This document shows positions 37,195-50,930 of a stretch of DNA of 64,000 bases, in pieces. Both the position numbers and the translations under genes were made by a program. The notes under the pieces were generated by a model. That model had not been told where the DNA came from. It made no database searches and worked only from the letters and a program-made list of their open reading frames with translations. Source of the DNA: Epiperipatus broadwayi (taxonomy: Eukaryota; Onychophora; Udeonychophora; Euonychophora; Peripatidae); assembly GCA_028023455.1 (NCBI GenBank), contig JAQFVV010012423.1:4566269-4630268 (forward strand), in the 5' to 3' direction. Position 1 is the first letter of the stretch. The number at the start of each line of letters is the position of its first letter.

Positions 37195-40100
37195 TAATAA
37201 AAGAAATGTTACATAAATATATTAAAAGAATATGCTATCATGTTAACATTCATTCCTAAATATATATTTCAATGTACACAAAGAAAATATTCTAAGTATT
37301 TTAATCGTTATTTACTATGCTAAAATATGTGTGCTTATATATATTAAAGATTTTTTATGTATATGTTTAACCAAATATATGAAATCTAGCAAAGTAATAT
37401 GTAATAAAGAGCATATGTAAAAATACTTACTTGGATTTGTAGTTTCAAACTTATATATATATATTCTGACCTTGTAATTTATGCATCTTCACTTCCGGAT
37501 AGTATATTGTATAAAATAAAATAGATTCTATCTCAATTAATATTTAATAACTAAAATATTCAGTACTAAAATTAAAATATTCCACTAGCTCAAATTTAAA
37601 ATTCGAACAAGGTTCAATTTATAAAAATATATTAAATAAATATTTAATATTTTTATGAGACTTGAAGTGAAAATACAGGTGACAAGATAGATTACATTGA
37701 GCCAATATCCTACAGGATACTGCCTCAATCGCATGAGAACACTATACCCCTTTATTACTATTTTAAATAACAAACTCATAGTATTCTTACGACTTTAATA
37801 ACTTCTACTCACTAAGATTAAACTAATAATTAAATATTAATCTTCATTTAATAATAATCTAGCTCAATAAAATAATCTCAGATTCATAAAGTTTATTCTA
37901 AGTTAATAAAAATATGGTAGCAAAATATGGGAAGGGATTTTATGTCATAATCTACTACACTTAAACTAATAATAATAAATAACAATAATAATATTCTTCA
38001 TGTAATGATATAATAAATACGTGGTAGCATTTTAATAATCTGACAAACAAAATATGTGTGGCAACTGATAGCGTATAATTTAATATAATATTGTGATAAC
38101 TGATTTATGACCAATAAATAATGTAAGATTATGATTATTTAATTATAATGAATACCAATAAAATATTGAAAATTCTTAAAATAATTCTTTATTTATCTTT
38201 TGTGCAAAATTATATATTTGTTTCAGTTATTATGAATATATCATGTTTTCATGCAGCGATGTGGAGAAATAAATAACTCTGACACAAAATTTTTTTAAAT
38301 AACAAAATTTAACAAAGTTTATTACTAACAATAAATAACTAAACAATTTATTTACATTATTTACAGTGGATATCCTTAACCCTTTTTATTTTTTACTTTA
38401 CAGTTTGATTTACGAGTTATAAAAAAAAAATTATATTTCAGTCATGTCTTTATTTAGATTTAGGACAAAATTTAAAAAAAATGTTATTATTTGGTTTCTC
38501 ATCATGGTTAACTTATTACAAGTATATTTATCTACTTTATTAGCAACAGCATTTTATCCTTAATATTATTAAACTATCTTATTTTAAAAAATTCATACCT
38601 AGAAAACATTCCATAGAAAACAAAATTTTATAATGAGTATGGATTTCTCAAAAATATTAAAAAAAAAAAAAAAATTCATCTTGCAAAGTCAAAGATGTTA
38701 CACAAAGTATTATCCAAAATTAAGTATTAGATTTTAAATATTTATCACACAATGTTTACTAATCATAATATATTCTTCTTTAAGCCTTACTTTAGTATGA
38801 TATAAGTTTAATCATTAATAGATTTATGTTAATCAATAAACAAAAATATACTATGCATATTGTTTACATAATCTACTTTGTACTATTGTATTTTAAAAAT
38901 ATGCAATACTTATTTTTCTCTTAAAAAAAAAATAATAATACTAAAGCATTTAAAATTATTATCACTTTAAAAAAAATATCTTTGTTTAGATACCCTATTT
39001 TAAAAATTTTATATTTCATTTCCGAAATAAAATTCAAAATATATTTTATGATTCTTTTCTTTCCCTAGGATACTTTGGATCTTCAATTTTAAGTTATAAC
39101 ATTCTGCTCCTTATAAGCAAATAAACTAATCTTATCCAAAAACAATAGCATAACATAAGTTCTAAATTATTTATCATTTCTTTTAAAATATCTTACTAAA
39201 CGATGCAGTTACATGAAATAAAGATAGCGAAAACAGATGCATAGGATTAAGGAAGAAAGCTAGAGTATTATTCTTAACATATCTCAAAATCATGGCACAG
39301 TGTGAAGAGGTAGGACATTTATCTGCCTAATATCCTCTAATACAGGGATGATGTTAAAGCTATTTCTTCAGCTTTATTAGAACATCAATATTTAAAGTAA
39401 TATAAACACTGTCCAAATAAAATGTGTATCAGTCATAGGGCTATGTTAACTATGCTGATAACCACATAAAGACTAAATATTATTCCCATTCCTTATCATA
39501 TCCTATTTTAAATATACATCATCTTGGTTTCCTGTTAACTATAGTACTTCCAAGCCACTATCTCAACATTATTTCTCAAGATTTTTCTATATCTTACATC
39601 GATAAAATAACTATCTGCATTTACAAAACAATAAATAAAATTCATTAATAGTTAAACAATCTTACTATCCCATAAGAAAAGTCTGCTTACTTCATTGTTC
39701 TGTATGTTTAATTATATACGATTTACTTAGACAATATTTGAATATCCCATATCATAAAAAACTTTAAAAGAATCACATAATTATTTGTTATGTTGAATTA
39801 TATTACTAAAAAAAAATCAAAAAAATGTCGTATGCATATTTCCAAATTAATCCTATCTCATAATGTTTTTTTTAAAATGTTGTATAAAAATTTAGATTTA
39901 AACTAGGTTAACAAAATAAAAGAATCAAAACTATAGTTACATATTTTCTTGACGATAGTTCCTGATAAGTCCAAAATGCTTATTATTTTCTCTAGAGTTT
40001 TTTAAAAATGTTCTCCAAGTGCGTTAAAGTTTAAAACAAAAATAATTATTAATCCATATAATAAAATTTAGAAAATAATCCTTGGTTTTAATTTTTAAGA

Positions 40101-43100
40101 CAATAATATTAATTAATCCCGTGAAGCTTCTTAATATTCTCTACCAATATTCTCTGCATATCTGATGCATCAATCCATTTAATTTAACTTTTAAAAATAT
40201 TCAATAAACTTTTAAGTACTATTTGTATTTCCATGGATCTATTTTTTTTTTCATCTATGTGTTCATTTTTTATCTATGCTTCCTTCTTGATACATTTAAA
40301 TTTTCATTTGGTATTTTTTTTTTATAAATCTCTTTTAAAATAAAACTTCAAATACTTTTGAACAAATCTTTTCCAAATACCTTTTAAATAATTCGAAGAA
40401 TGGATATTTTAATATCAAAATGCTTCTATAACATAATCTCCTGGGTTTTTCCTTAAATTTTGCACTCGAATTTTTTTCTTTTAAATGTTATCTTTAGAAA
40501 GGATATAACATTTTACTCCTTTGAATATCATATTATATAAAATAATTCATGCAATATATAATTGTCTTATTACTATTTCAAATAAATTTTGGATCAGTCT
40601 ATAAATAATATGTTTCCATATATTTTTTAGACTCCGTATAATGTCCGAGCTGTGGTTTTTTTTATGTACAAAAAAAATTCTCCGGTTATGCATAAATAAA
40701 GCTGTATCAATAAATATTCAAATATTTCTTCAGCATTACAATTTCTATCCATTTTATTTTGTAGTATATCCATTTTTTATTGCTTAGTTTAGGTTAAACT
40801 GTTAGATGAAATACGACTGGTAAGTACTTTAAAAATTAGAAAATCAACTTAAACGAAATTATTAAAATATTTTTAGTTTATACTCTCTTTTGCAAAAAAT
40901 ATTTTTAAAATTATCAATTAGTTTTTTGCAGATAAAGTTATAAGAAAGTACTAAAAAAAATTGACTAAAATAAAAGATTTTAAAAAATTCTATCTTTTGA
41001 TAGTTATAATTTACCTTTCTTCGGTTTCAATACATTATATCTCCCGCTATAACTTAGTTACCACGATATTTCTCATCTGCAAGAATACTTATTCTTATTG
41101 GCCAATTCTTACTTTAGCTTTTAGAAAAAAATTACATATTTCCAATTTATAGTAGAATTGAATTTCAAAATTAGAAATTGTGACATAATGAACTTAAAAT
41201 ATTACTTTTAAATAAATTATTATTTTATTAAAACTATTTAAACATTTAAAATAACTTTTAAAATAACATTTAATAACTTATCCTATTTATCTATTCAATT
41301 TATCTATTTTTATTTAAATAAAATATTTAATTTTTATTATATCTGTATTCGTCTTTATTACATTACTTAAACATTACATCATTTAAATATGCAATAACGA
41401 CAGTTAACTTAATATTTATTATTATTTGCTTTTATGATAGGCAATAATTCTATCCAATTCTACAATATAACTTTTAAAATATTTTAAACTTTGTTATTAA
41501 TTCAAACAAGCAGTGTGTGATAGTATACATTAAAAAACCACGTGATTACAACTTTGACAGATGATTTTCAATCTATTTCTCTAACTAGACTAATAAAATT
41601 GATACACTTATTATATTATGTAAAATAATTATAAAAAATTTGGAAGAACAATTTAGAAAATATAGAACTAGATATAATTTTCACCATCATAAAGTTTATT
41701 TTAAAATATACTATATTAATTTTTACTATTTAAATATGATTACATTTTTAAACATAGCATTTATTAACTATAAGTTTTAAACTATTAAAATCGAATTTAT
41801 TAAATATACTTTTAATTATTTATAGCTGTGTTATCTAATATGGCCAGCTTTTACAACCATATGAAACAATATTTTAGGCTTTATATAACTATTTTTAAAT
41901 GATTTTATATACTACGTATTCTCTTTAGCTTCAAATTGTACTTTAAAGATATAATTGACTTAATATAATTAATGTATCAAAAGAACATATTTTAAATTTA
42001 AAATTTTTTAGTAATTGACTGTTATGAATTATTACTCTGGCTTTATATCAAAAGTATAAAATATAATAAACACAAATTTTCAACACATTTATTAATTCAA
42101 AATACATCATTTCAAAAACATATTAGGGTGGAAAGTATAATAGTGATACCAAAAAATATTTTATTTCAGTTTTGCAATATTGGTAGCCATATTACAAGAA
42201 CAGTCCTGCCATGCTGATATAAAATATGTTCAAATTAGAGTTCTTGCTCTGACAAAAGGAAACAATGTAAAATATTATAAAAGTAATCTATCCTAAAATT
42301 AAACATTTTTATTTCAAATATGTCACTCCTTTGCCATAGAGCAACTGCGTGCAATAAATCAAACAAAGAAAAAATAATAAGTATTTAACTATTTAAATCT
42401 ATACAAATTAATGTTTTGGCAACCATGATATTTTAAGATACAGTATAATGTAAACAAAATCGAAATTTTCATGCTTTTTAAATAGCTCTAAAGATTTTGT
42501 CAATAATGTGAAAATGTTTTTTATTCATATGTCTGTTAATCTATTACACATTTGTATTTTTTTTTGTTTAGTCTATATTTGTTTAAAAAGAATGCACTGA
42601 TTAATGTGTGTCATCTAAATCATTATATATTATTGATAGTTGTTATCATTCTATCTTTTCCTTGGAATTGTTTTCTTTCTTCGAGAATTTTTATATTTAT
42701 TTAATTTTAAAGAAAGAGACAAAAATATATATTTTCTTTACATAAATTAATAAAACAATCTCATATTATAATGTTCATAATGAAATTTGGAACTTTTTAG
42801 TTCCTAAAGGCTTTATAAGTGATTAAAAGATTAAATAGTTTGAATCACTTTCTCCCAATTCAAACATTGCTTAGAGAAATATTTGTGGAATGTTGGTTAG
42901 GTATTTTAACTACAAAGAAATTTACATATACAGATAATTCATACTCATAACTGCTTTCTTAATCTACAAATTATGGTTATTTTTAATTATTATGATAAAT
43001 TACTGAAATTCAATAAAATATATAATGGAGCTGTGATATTCAGTATATGTTGTTACAAACCACCCTTATGTGCACCATATAATTCTTCATCTTATTTTTA

Positions 43101-43460
43101 ATCATTGATTATAATGTATTATGCATTGTTTATTATATTGAAAGTATATAATAATTTTCAACACATGCACATATATAATACAGATTTATTTTATATAGAT
43201 AGTATAAATATATAAATGATTATAGTATAAACAAAATTCAAAAAATAATGTAATTATTAATAGCAAATTTAAAAGACATATATACAACTGTTCATATTTA
43301 CTATTTACTCTGAAAACAACAATGCCAAAAACAAGGTGATATAGTCCTGGTATATCATGAGACAAATATGCAATTAACAAAAAAGACTCCTGCATCTCTC
43401 TTTAGAAGAAATGGCCAATTTAAACAATTAATTTGCCTTTCATAAATGTTAATTACTTAT
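37195..43460. other. Long AT-rich stretch, nothing identified
   Basis: More than 6 kb of very AT-rich DNA with poly-A and poly-T runs, without any open frame above about 65 codons, tRNA-like head or inverted repeat that I can support. It is the largest featureless part of the window. Confidence 0.5.
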
Positions 43461-43470
43461 AAGATGTGAT

Positions 43471-43757
43471 ATGTTGGACTATTTCCATCATTTATGAGTG
43501 AATGTTGAATGTATAGAAAATTTTAAACTTTATTTAAACTTTTCAAATACAAACAACTTGTTAGTAATAACACACAAATAGACAATACAGGTTAGTAATT
43601 ACACAATGTTTCGAGTAGTATTATTCTCCCCTCTTCTTCAGGTGTTGCTGGCCTATATGCACAGTGACAATATTCGCTTAGAAGTTGAACTCGCACCTTT
43701 AGATTCTTGTATATTGAATTTAAGGCAAATGCTCTACCAACTGAGCTATTCTGTCAA
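43471..43757 (-). mobile_element. tRNA-derived SINE with conserved centre
   Basis: The minus strand starts at about 43757 with AATAGCTCAGTTGGTAGAGC, a near-perfect A box with tRNA D-arm. It continues through GCCTTAAATTC and an unusual insert to the B box GCGAGTTCAACTTC. Next comes a centre with GAAGAAGAGG and CGAAACATTGTGTAATTACT, and a tail ending GATGGAAATAGTCCAACAT near 43471. Both copies at 841-1345 carry the same centre and tail, so the family is at least about 285 bp long. It should be transcribed by Pol III if intact. No target duplication was found. Confidence 0.8.
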
Positions 43758-43762
43758 AGGCC

Positions 43763-44404
43763 TTTGAGGACATTACGTGTCTAAAAGATTCACGCTTGCA
43801 AGCTGAATAGAAATTGTTTCATAAATGCTCAGAGTTTGTGTTTAGATCTAGTTTCTAAAATTCCTGTCTTTCACTGACGATAGCAAATAGCTTGAAATCA
43901 TGATCTGAAAGTGGAATTAAAGTTAGAGATAGTGAATGCATGCTCTGACGTTTATGTAAACAAACGCTTGATGGTGTTTTTGGTAGAACGCCATCTGTTG
44001 ACATAAATACAAGTGTTAGCAAGTTTTTAACTTGTTTTTTGTTTTTCATAAATGTACCTTTGAGGTCTTTCTAGCAATGATATATATTGCAGAGGCTTCT
44101 ACTATGTGGTGATGCTGAACTGAGATCAGACCCATGTAGCTATCTGGCTTGCTATGCTGAGTTTGAGGACATTACGTGTCTAAAAGATTCACGCTTGCAA
44201 GCTGAATAGAAACTGTTTCATAAATGCTCAGAGTTTGTGTTTAGATCTAGTTTCTAAAATTCCTGTCTTTCACTGACGATAGCAAATAGCTTGAAATCAT
44301 GCTCTGAAAGTGGAATTAAAGTTAGAGATAGTGAATGCATGCTCTGACATTTATGTAAACAAACGCTTGATGGTGTTTTTGGTAGAATGCCATCTGTTGA
44401 CATA
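43763..44404. repeat. Direct duplication of about 243 bp, nearly identical
   Basis: 43763-44005 and 44160-44404 match with only about four differences seen by eye. Both start TTTGAGGACATTACGTG and end CCATCTGTTGACAT. The 155-bp middle contains a family A fragment (GATGCTGAACTGAGATCAG, 44113-44131). It could be a recent tandem duplication with the second unit truncated, or two short terminal repeats (TG...CA ends). The near-identity stands out among otherwise old repeats. Confidence 0.8.
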
Positions 44405-46200
44405 TATATATTGTGGCTTCATTGTACAGCATAATCAACAAAATAAACATTTTTAACAACTAAACAAGCAGATGGAGATTAAATACTTCTCATTTGATAT
44501 TTTCTTCTTTTTTTAAAGATTAATAGCAAATTGACAAACAATTTCAGGAAGAAATTTATTTAAAAAGTGCACATTTTAAGATTTTAATTATTTAAAAATT
44601 GTAGTTTTTTTTGTTATTGTTTAAACTTCAAATAAAAGTATCTTTAAAAATTAATATTTTCCTCTATTTAAAAGCTTTTTATATTATTCATTTATCATTG
44701 ATTTACATATTGGAATATTCCTTAGTTTTAACAAATATTACAAATTTTGAGTGAAGTTTGCTATAATACATATTTTTTATAATAAAACTTGATTGGAGAT
44801 TAAGATTAAATTTGAGAAAAAAATAGCTCAGATAAATGAGGTTCCAATTTCAAGATTTTTCCTCATTTTACAGCCACCATCATCCAGAAATATTGTATTA
44901 TGATCTTGAACTTAGGATAATGTTCTAAAAAGAAGGAACCACAGAATGTCTATATTCCTAGAAGCTGTAAATTCTTACATATTGTGAAAATCTCAGCATA
45001 TCTTTTATGGGTCAAATGAACTTTGAGTAGCATTTGATATAATCAGAAAGACTGGAAGCTTTGTTGAGAATAATTATTTAAGACTTATAAAAAAATTATA
45101 TAAATAAATAGAAAAAAATTCCATAATCTTAACATGTTTAGTGTTGATAACTCTCACATAAATCTATAATTGAAAAACATAATATCCTAAAATTAATAAA
45201 ATCAAATAGTTTTTTTTTTCCCATTAACTTTAATGCTTCTTATCTGAATGAGTGGGCTTTAAATAATTAGCCGTTTTAAATATGCATGTTATTGTGTACA
45301 TATATCTCTTTAAAATATTTAATTCTTAAACGTATTAAATGTCAATTTCACATATAATGATTCAGCTAAATTTACCTTTATTACAAATTAGTTTTTTTTT
45401 ATATTTTTGGTTATTACTTTAAGTCTACTATGCTATATAAAATGTTAACTATGAATTAGAAAAAAAAGTTTTAAATTTTAAAACCATTATTTACTTTGCT
45501 AGTGAAATATTTTTCCAATTAATACACTCATCAATCATTACAATACATACAATATCCTCAACACTTGCTCTTCAAGTTTTAGATATTGACCATCACATAG
45601 ATTTCTCAAATAATAAAACTATATCCACATGCACTAATAAACATGATGGCAAAACAATAAAATGACCAACAATATAATAGTTTCATCACACAAATGAAAG
45701 GAAAACACTCAAATTTAAGACAACTATTTGACAAACACATGACACAATTATCTTTGCAACAACCATGTAATTAATACATTACCCAATTAAGGACAAGTGT
45801 TATCTTGTCCAAATATTGGTATTTTACTTTTATTTTATTTTATTAAACATAGTTGTTCCCAAAAACATGATTTATGAAACAACCTTTGTCCATGAAAACA
45901 TTAATTTTAACATATATATATATATAATTCCAGTAATCTTTGTTTTGAACCATTCTTCGAGTTTTAGTAAAAATAGCTATGATTACGGTGCTTAGCACTG
46001 AAAATGCATTAAACTAAATAAAAATGGTAGTGGTTTTTTTTTTTTTTTTTTATGCATTGGATAGTTGAATTTTATTACATTTATATTAATGAAGGTTTTC
46101 ATAATTGTTGTTGTTGTTGTTATATAATGATAAAATATTGCAGTTGCAGAAAAATATGGAAGATTTGACTAGATTAAGCTCCAAACACGGTCTATATATA
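44405..46200. other. AT-rich stretch, nothing identified
   Basis: Very AT-rich. 45540-45790 is notably short of G on the plus strand. No gene or element is recognised. Confidence 0.45.
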
Positions 46201-46204
46201 TATC

Positions 46205-46276
46205 ACTAAAAATTCCATCAACTTTTGGGAAAAGAAACAATATTTCTTTTTCATAAAAACTGGTGGAACTTTTAGT
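46205..46276. repeat. 72-bp imperfect palindrome
   Basis: ACTAAAAATTCCATCAACTT and its partner AACTTTTAGT, with GGTGGAACT before it, form arms of about 33 bp around a loop of under 10 bases, with four or five mismatches. It is small enough to be a hairpin MITE remnant. Confidence 0.6.
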
Positions 46277-46758
46277 AACTAAAAGTGAAGGAATTATATA
46301 TAAACTAAACTGGAATTTAATCTTTCCTAATATTTTATATACACTAATATAAATATTTTTATAAATAAAAGATGATCGTTTATAATTTTAATGTAAACTT
46401 TCAAGTATAAAATTTAAAACTGTTTTCTTAATACTCCTCAAAAGATTAAAACAAATCTTATGATTAAATTCTTTTTCATTAAAAGTAAATTGGCAATCAA
46501 TTAAAACAGTTTATAGAAGAAAAAAAAATTAAAAAAATGATAACATTTCTGCGAGAGTACTGTGTATCAAAAAAAAGTTTCATGCAAAGTAGAAGTCATC
46601 ACCCTGTCATATGCCCAAACTGGAATTAAAAGTTGTTGTTTATGCTGTTGTTTTGAGATTAAAATGATACATACAATTTTTCTTTAATGTGATTATCCAA
46701 TAAATCTAAATAGATTACAATATAATATTAATCACTAAATGATTATCAAGCAAGTTTT

Positions 46759-47532
46759 GTTTAGAACCACCCTGGTCAAATAGTGGCTCATGAGTCACAT
46801 TTGCCATTTTTTGTGGTTCCCATGATACTTTTACAATAAAATAATCATATAATTAATATAAACATAATGAATTTATATTTTATTTTGAAACCATATATAT
46901 TTTATTCTTTTGTGTGGGAATTTAATAATGACTGCTTATGGCTTCAACTTCTATGATTTTATTGTTATCATTTCTAGAAATATAAGGTACTATTCAAACT
47001 TGTTAGTTCTGTTTTTGTTTGAATTTCTTTCAGTGATGTTACTATTCTTTGTACAATTTTCATTCAATTGCCATCAAATATGTTCTTCTACTTTGACTTT
47101 CAAACATCAACTTTTTGATTGAGCAATATAGATAATAATTTTTAATTTGAACTCAGAAAAATAAAGGAATTATTGCTATAAGTATCATTATTTTAAAAAG
47201 CTGCTTAAACTGTTTGTTTTTGGGACAATATCATTATACTCAACAATAAAATTTGTAAAATCAAAACATTAAGTGCATGATAATGAATGCTTTATTAACA
47301 AATTATAAGCCAAATTTTAATATCCTTGCTAATCAAATAATATCATAAGTGAATAATAAGCATTTTTACTGATTTTTTTCTTCTTGTTATATTTGTTCAA
47401 TTAATAAATAATATTGATAAAAAAATAAAATAATGGCTTCTGTTAAATACTTCCAAAATATATTTGCAGTTCCTGAATATATCTTATCATGTGGCTCTTG
47501 CGGATGTGAAGTTTGGCCACCCTGGTATAGAA
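46759..47532. mobile_element. hAT-like non-autonomous element, about 758 bp
   Basis: The right terminus on the minus strand reads CAGGGTGGCCAAACTTCAC then GCAAGAGCCACATG. The left terminus reads CCACCCTGGTCAAATAGTGG then CTCATGAGTCACAT. Both resemble the CAGGGGTGGCCAA...GCTCGCGAGCCACA ends of hAT elements. The flanking 8 bases GTTTAGAA (46759-46766) and GTATAGAA (47525-47532) differ at one position, as expected for an old 8-bp hAT target duplication. The interior is AT-rich and has no transposase. The two ends are only roughly inverted, so the left limit is less certain. Confidence 0.6.
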
Positions 47533-47539
47533 TATAAAA

Positions 47540-47738
47540 CAATAGAAGTTACTCAAACACTCAACAATTGGAAAATTAATAAGTTTTTTTAGTAAAAAAA
47601 CACATATGGATTTATTGCTTGGAAGTTCATAAAAAGTTTGAACATCAAACCAGTGAGCACTGGAATAGATCCTAGAACCTTCCACTTCCAAGTCAGATGC
47701 TCTACCAACTATGCCAAACCATGCAGCGCCCTCTTGTG
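47540..47738 (-). mobile_element. tRNA-derived SINE fragment beside the hAT element
   Basis: The minus strand from about 47724 reads TTGGCATAGTTGGTAGAGCA, then TCTGACTTGGAAGTGGAAGG, a clear tRNA-like head with an A box and anticodon arm. A weaker B-box region (GGTTCTAGGATC) follows. The remainder (toward 47540) is AT-rich and its 3' end is not delimited. The head is related in design to 43471-43757 but the body differs, so it may be a second SINE family. Confidence 0.65.
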
Positions 47739-48427
47739 AATAATGTCTTTCCTCACTATTAGTAGAGTCTGTTGAAATTATATTTTTACTGGTCTATTTA
47801 AAATCTTAATAAGATGTAAAAATATCAGACTCATAGACAATTTGCCATGTAAATTGAAATTAATTGGATATTATTTTAAACCTTATTAATAAAACATTAT
47901 ATTTCTTTTTTATTCTTTAACAGTACATTTTATTGCTATTTTAGTAATTTTTATAAATAATATTGCCAAACTTGTCTAATAATTTTTAATTTGCTAACTT
48001 CAAATGGTATTCTATTTAATATTCACTCTTTTTGCATTATAAATTTAAAAGTGCAAAAAACTAATTACTTTATTTGGTTCTGTAACTAAAGAAATAAAAC
48101 AATACAAAGATTAATTGATTAAACTGGAATTTTTTTCTCATCTGAATCTGATTCAAAAACAAATTGAAATCCACGTGATGTTGCAAGCATTACCTGTTTA
48201 TTAACATGTCAATGAGCAGTATTTTCTAATTCCAACATAGAGTATAAATGTAGTAATGTAACAAAAGTCTTCTCATGTTAAAATGTTGTAAAGTATGTTA
48301 ACAATCCTAACATAACCAAGAAGTCACTATAGCGCTAATTGTTGATAGCATTAGTTTTTCAATTTTTAAAAATTATACGTTTAGCATAAAAAATATAAAA
48401 GTGACTATAAAGTCAGTCATATTTTAC

Positions 48428-48964
48428 TATAGTTTTATAATGTTAAGCTTGCACTTTATTTACAATTAATGAAGCTATACATACATCAATTGATAAGCTA
48501 AGCCCTTTTGGGAATTCTATGTTCCCATATTCATAACTCTTTTCACTAGTAGTTAGTGAGTGCCACAGTAATATATGCAAATTTATTCAATAATGTTTAA
48601 ATGGCCTACTTTTTAGAGATAGCAAAGCAGGTGCCTCTTCAGTTGATTGCTTCCAACCAGCTTCAGCCGAGATAATGTGCACAGAACACAGCAACGTGAA
48701 ATGCAAAGTGAATGAAGCTTGTTTTATCACAGATGATCCCAAAGCAATCAACCGAAGAGATATCTACTTTACTATCTCTAAAAATTGGGCCATTCAAACA
48801 TTATTGAATAAATTTGCATACATTACTGTGGCACTCACTAACTACTAGTAAAAAGAGCTATGAATATGGGAACATAGAATTCACAAAAGCACTTAGCTTA
48901 TCAATTGTTATGTTTAGCTTCATTGATTGTATAAAAAACACAAGCTTATCATTATAGTTTTATA
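48428..48964. mobile_element. Near-palindromic element with 12-bp direct repeats
   Basis: TATAGTTTTATA occurs exactly at 48428-48439 and 48953-48964. The enclosed 513 bp consist of two inverted arms of about 210 bp (48440-48650 and 48742-48952). They share TTAATGAAGCTA, AATTGATAAGCTAAG, GGGAACATAGAATTC, TAACTACTAGT and TGGCACTCACTAACTACTAG. A loop of about 90 bp lies between them, including GATAATGTGCACAGAACACA. It has no coding capacity. The arms show about 85-90% identity by eye. Confidence 0.75.
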
Positions 48965-48969
48965 TTTTA

Positions 48970-50330
48970 TTGGAGACCAACATTTCTTTGTTATTTCTAT
49001 TAGAATACTCCATTATTGATTTAATAACAAATATTTGAAAAAATACAATATTGAGCTTATCTCCATAAAAAAATAGCTGTGAGGCTAACTATTCTTCACT
49101 GGCATTTATTTCTAATGAGCAAAATATAACAGTGTACATTATAATATTTTTACACATTGAAAGTAATACAAAAAATAATCGTTATTACCGTTAGAAAACA
49201 TGGGGCAGAAGCCATAAATTTATAAAGCTTTTTTGCAACTCATCTCATATTTGTTTATCACTTTCAAAAAATGTAAGACAAATGTAAATTACCTAGACAT
49301 CGTTATTAAATAGCATCTGTTAATATTGTGTGAGTTTTTTATATTTTGTTTGCATCTTGTGTATCATCAAAATGTATAGTGTTAGTTTTTAATTAACACT
49401 GAAAACAATAAAATGCGAAAATGTTTTTTTTTTTTTTTTTTTTAAATATAAACATAATATCGTGTTGCTTGTAGATTACGTCACAATTGATAAACTTAAT
49501 ACATGTTATCTTTATTGATTTACTAAAAACTTAATACATGTTGTGTTTTTAATTACCTATATTTGTAAATGGAATTTGATCAATTTCTATATTTGGAATT
49601 TTTAGTTTATGCATTTAAAACTTTATATCTATAAGTAGCAAAAACTGAATTTAAAGACATTTAAAGCCAAACTTGGATTAAATTAAAATTACATTCTTTA
49701 CACTCACTCATTGATAAATTGTAAAAAAAAAAACAAAACTAAATTGTCTTAAGAGATTTATATGAAAATATTGTACATAAAAAAAATCTCGAAAATAGTC
49801 ATTTTAAAATTGAAAATCATCTTCAAATATATTATTTTTTACAGCTGTAATTGCAAATGTAACTTTTTTATTGTCATTAAAACAATTACACTAGTTTTAT
49901 TGTAAAAAAAAAAAAAAAACAGTTAAAAAATAAATAACCTCACAAGCAGTTTCAATTGATTCATTTTAGTTGGAAAAATGTAATTCTTATTTTTTTTTGC
50001 AAGAATGTGTAATTAACTCAACCATAAAATCAACGAGAAAATGCTACATTTTCATTTTTATTATATCATGCTACGATCTGCATTTGCGTTATAGCTGATA
50101 TTTGTTGTTTTTTTATTATCAGTAACGGCAGTTGTAGTTTCTACATCGAATTTTTTTATGTATTTTTTTTTAAATCCTACTATATATATATATTAATGTG
50201 CAATTATCATGTATAGCCAATCGCTCAGAAGTTCAGTAACTTCGATCATCAAAATGAATATAGTTGTAATCAACTGATCAAATTAAGATTATTTTTTAAC
50301 TTTCCTCAGATATGATTAATGAGCTCAGAA
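48970..50330. other. AT-rich stretch, nothing identified
   Basis: Poly-T (49424-49443) and poly-A runs. No gene or element is supported. Confidence 0.5.
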
Positions 50331-50339
50331 CAATTATAA

Positions 50340-50930
50340 CCGTACCAAACTCTCCATACAGTAGTGCTATCAAGTGCAAGTCTTCATAATTAATGGATGC
50401 AGAAAGGTTTGTAGCATAAAATTCCTACCTAGTGCCTACTTATCCAGATGAGTTTCTAGTTTGTAGCTTTCATCAGTGAGGAGCCTTGGATTTGAGACAA
50501 CTGCATCTAGATAAAAGCTAGGAGTCTAATGTGAATACCCAATAATGTTTTCAAACCAAACAATAAGCAAATAATTTTGAATTGAAAACCTTATTATGTA
50601 TTTTTTTATTGGGCTCCTAGCTTTATTGTTAACCAAATAGATAAAAGATGGCTGCTGAAGAATTGCATTAGATCTTAAGATTTATGTGCAGTGCTTTCAA
50701 ATCCAATGTCTCACTAATCAATACCACAAGCTAGAAATTATTCTGGGGATATTGGATAAGTAGGCACTAGATAGGGATTTTATGCACAAACTTTTCTGCA
50801 TCTATTAATTATGAAGATACCACTGTATGGAGAGTTTCCTATTGTTACTAACAGCCTGTGTAAGCATATAAAATGGCAATCATATGATGTTTTCATGGTT
50901 TTAACAATTATAATCATCGCCCAAAAAAAA
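50340..50930. repeat. Large imperfect inverted repeat (family A), second copy
   Basis: The left arm (50346-50545) and right arm (about 50640-50835) mirror each other and match the element at 23925-24808: AAACTCTCCATACAGTAG, ATGGATGCAGAAAGG, GAGTTTCTAGTTTG, GAGGAGCCTTGGATTTGAG. Beyond the right arm, CTGTGTAAGC and AATCATATGATG match 24374-24420, so the family continues past the GGAGAGTTT block. It is shorter in the middle than the first copy. Confidence 0.65.

Noticed and set aside
43763-44404. LTR retrotransposon with intact LTRs
   Set aside because: The repeats are short, the interior is only about 155 bp, and no primer binding site, polypurine tract or target duplication was seen. A simple duplication is the safer call.
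47443-47691. 82-codon minus-strand protein
   Set aside because: It crosses from the SINE head into the hAT-like terminus.
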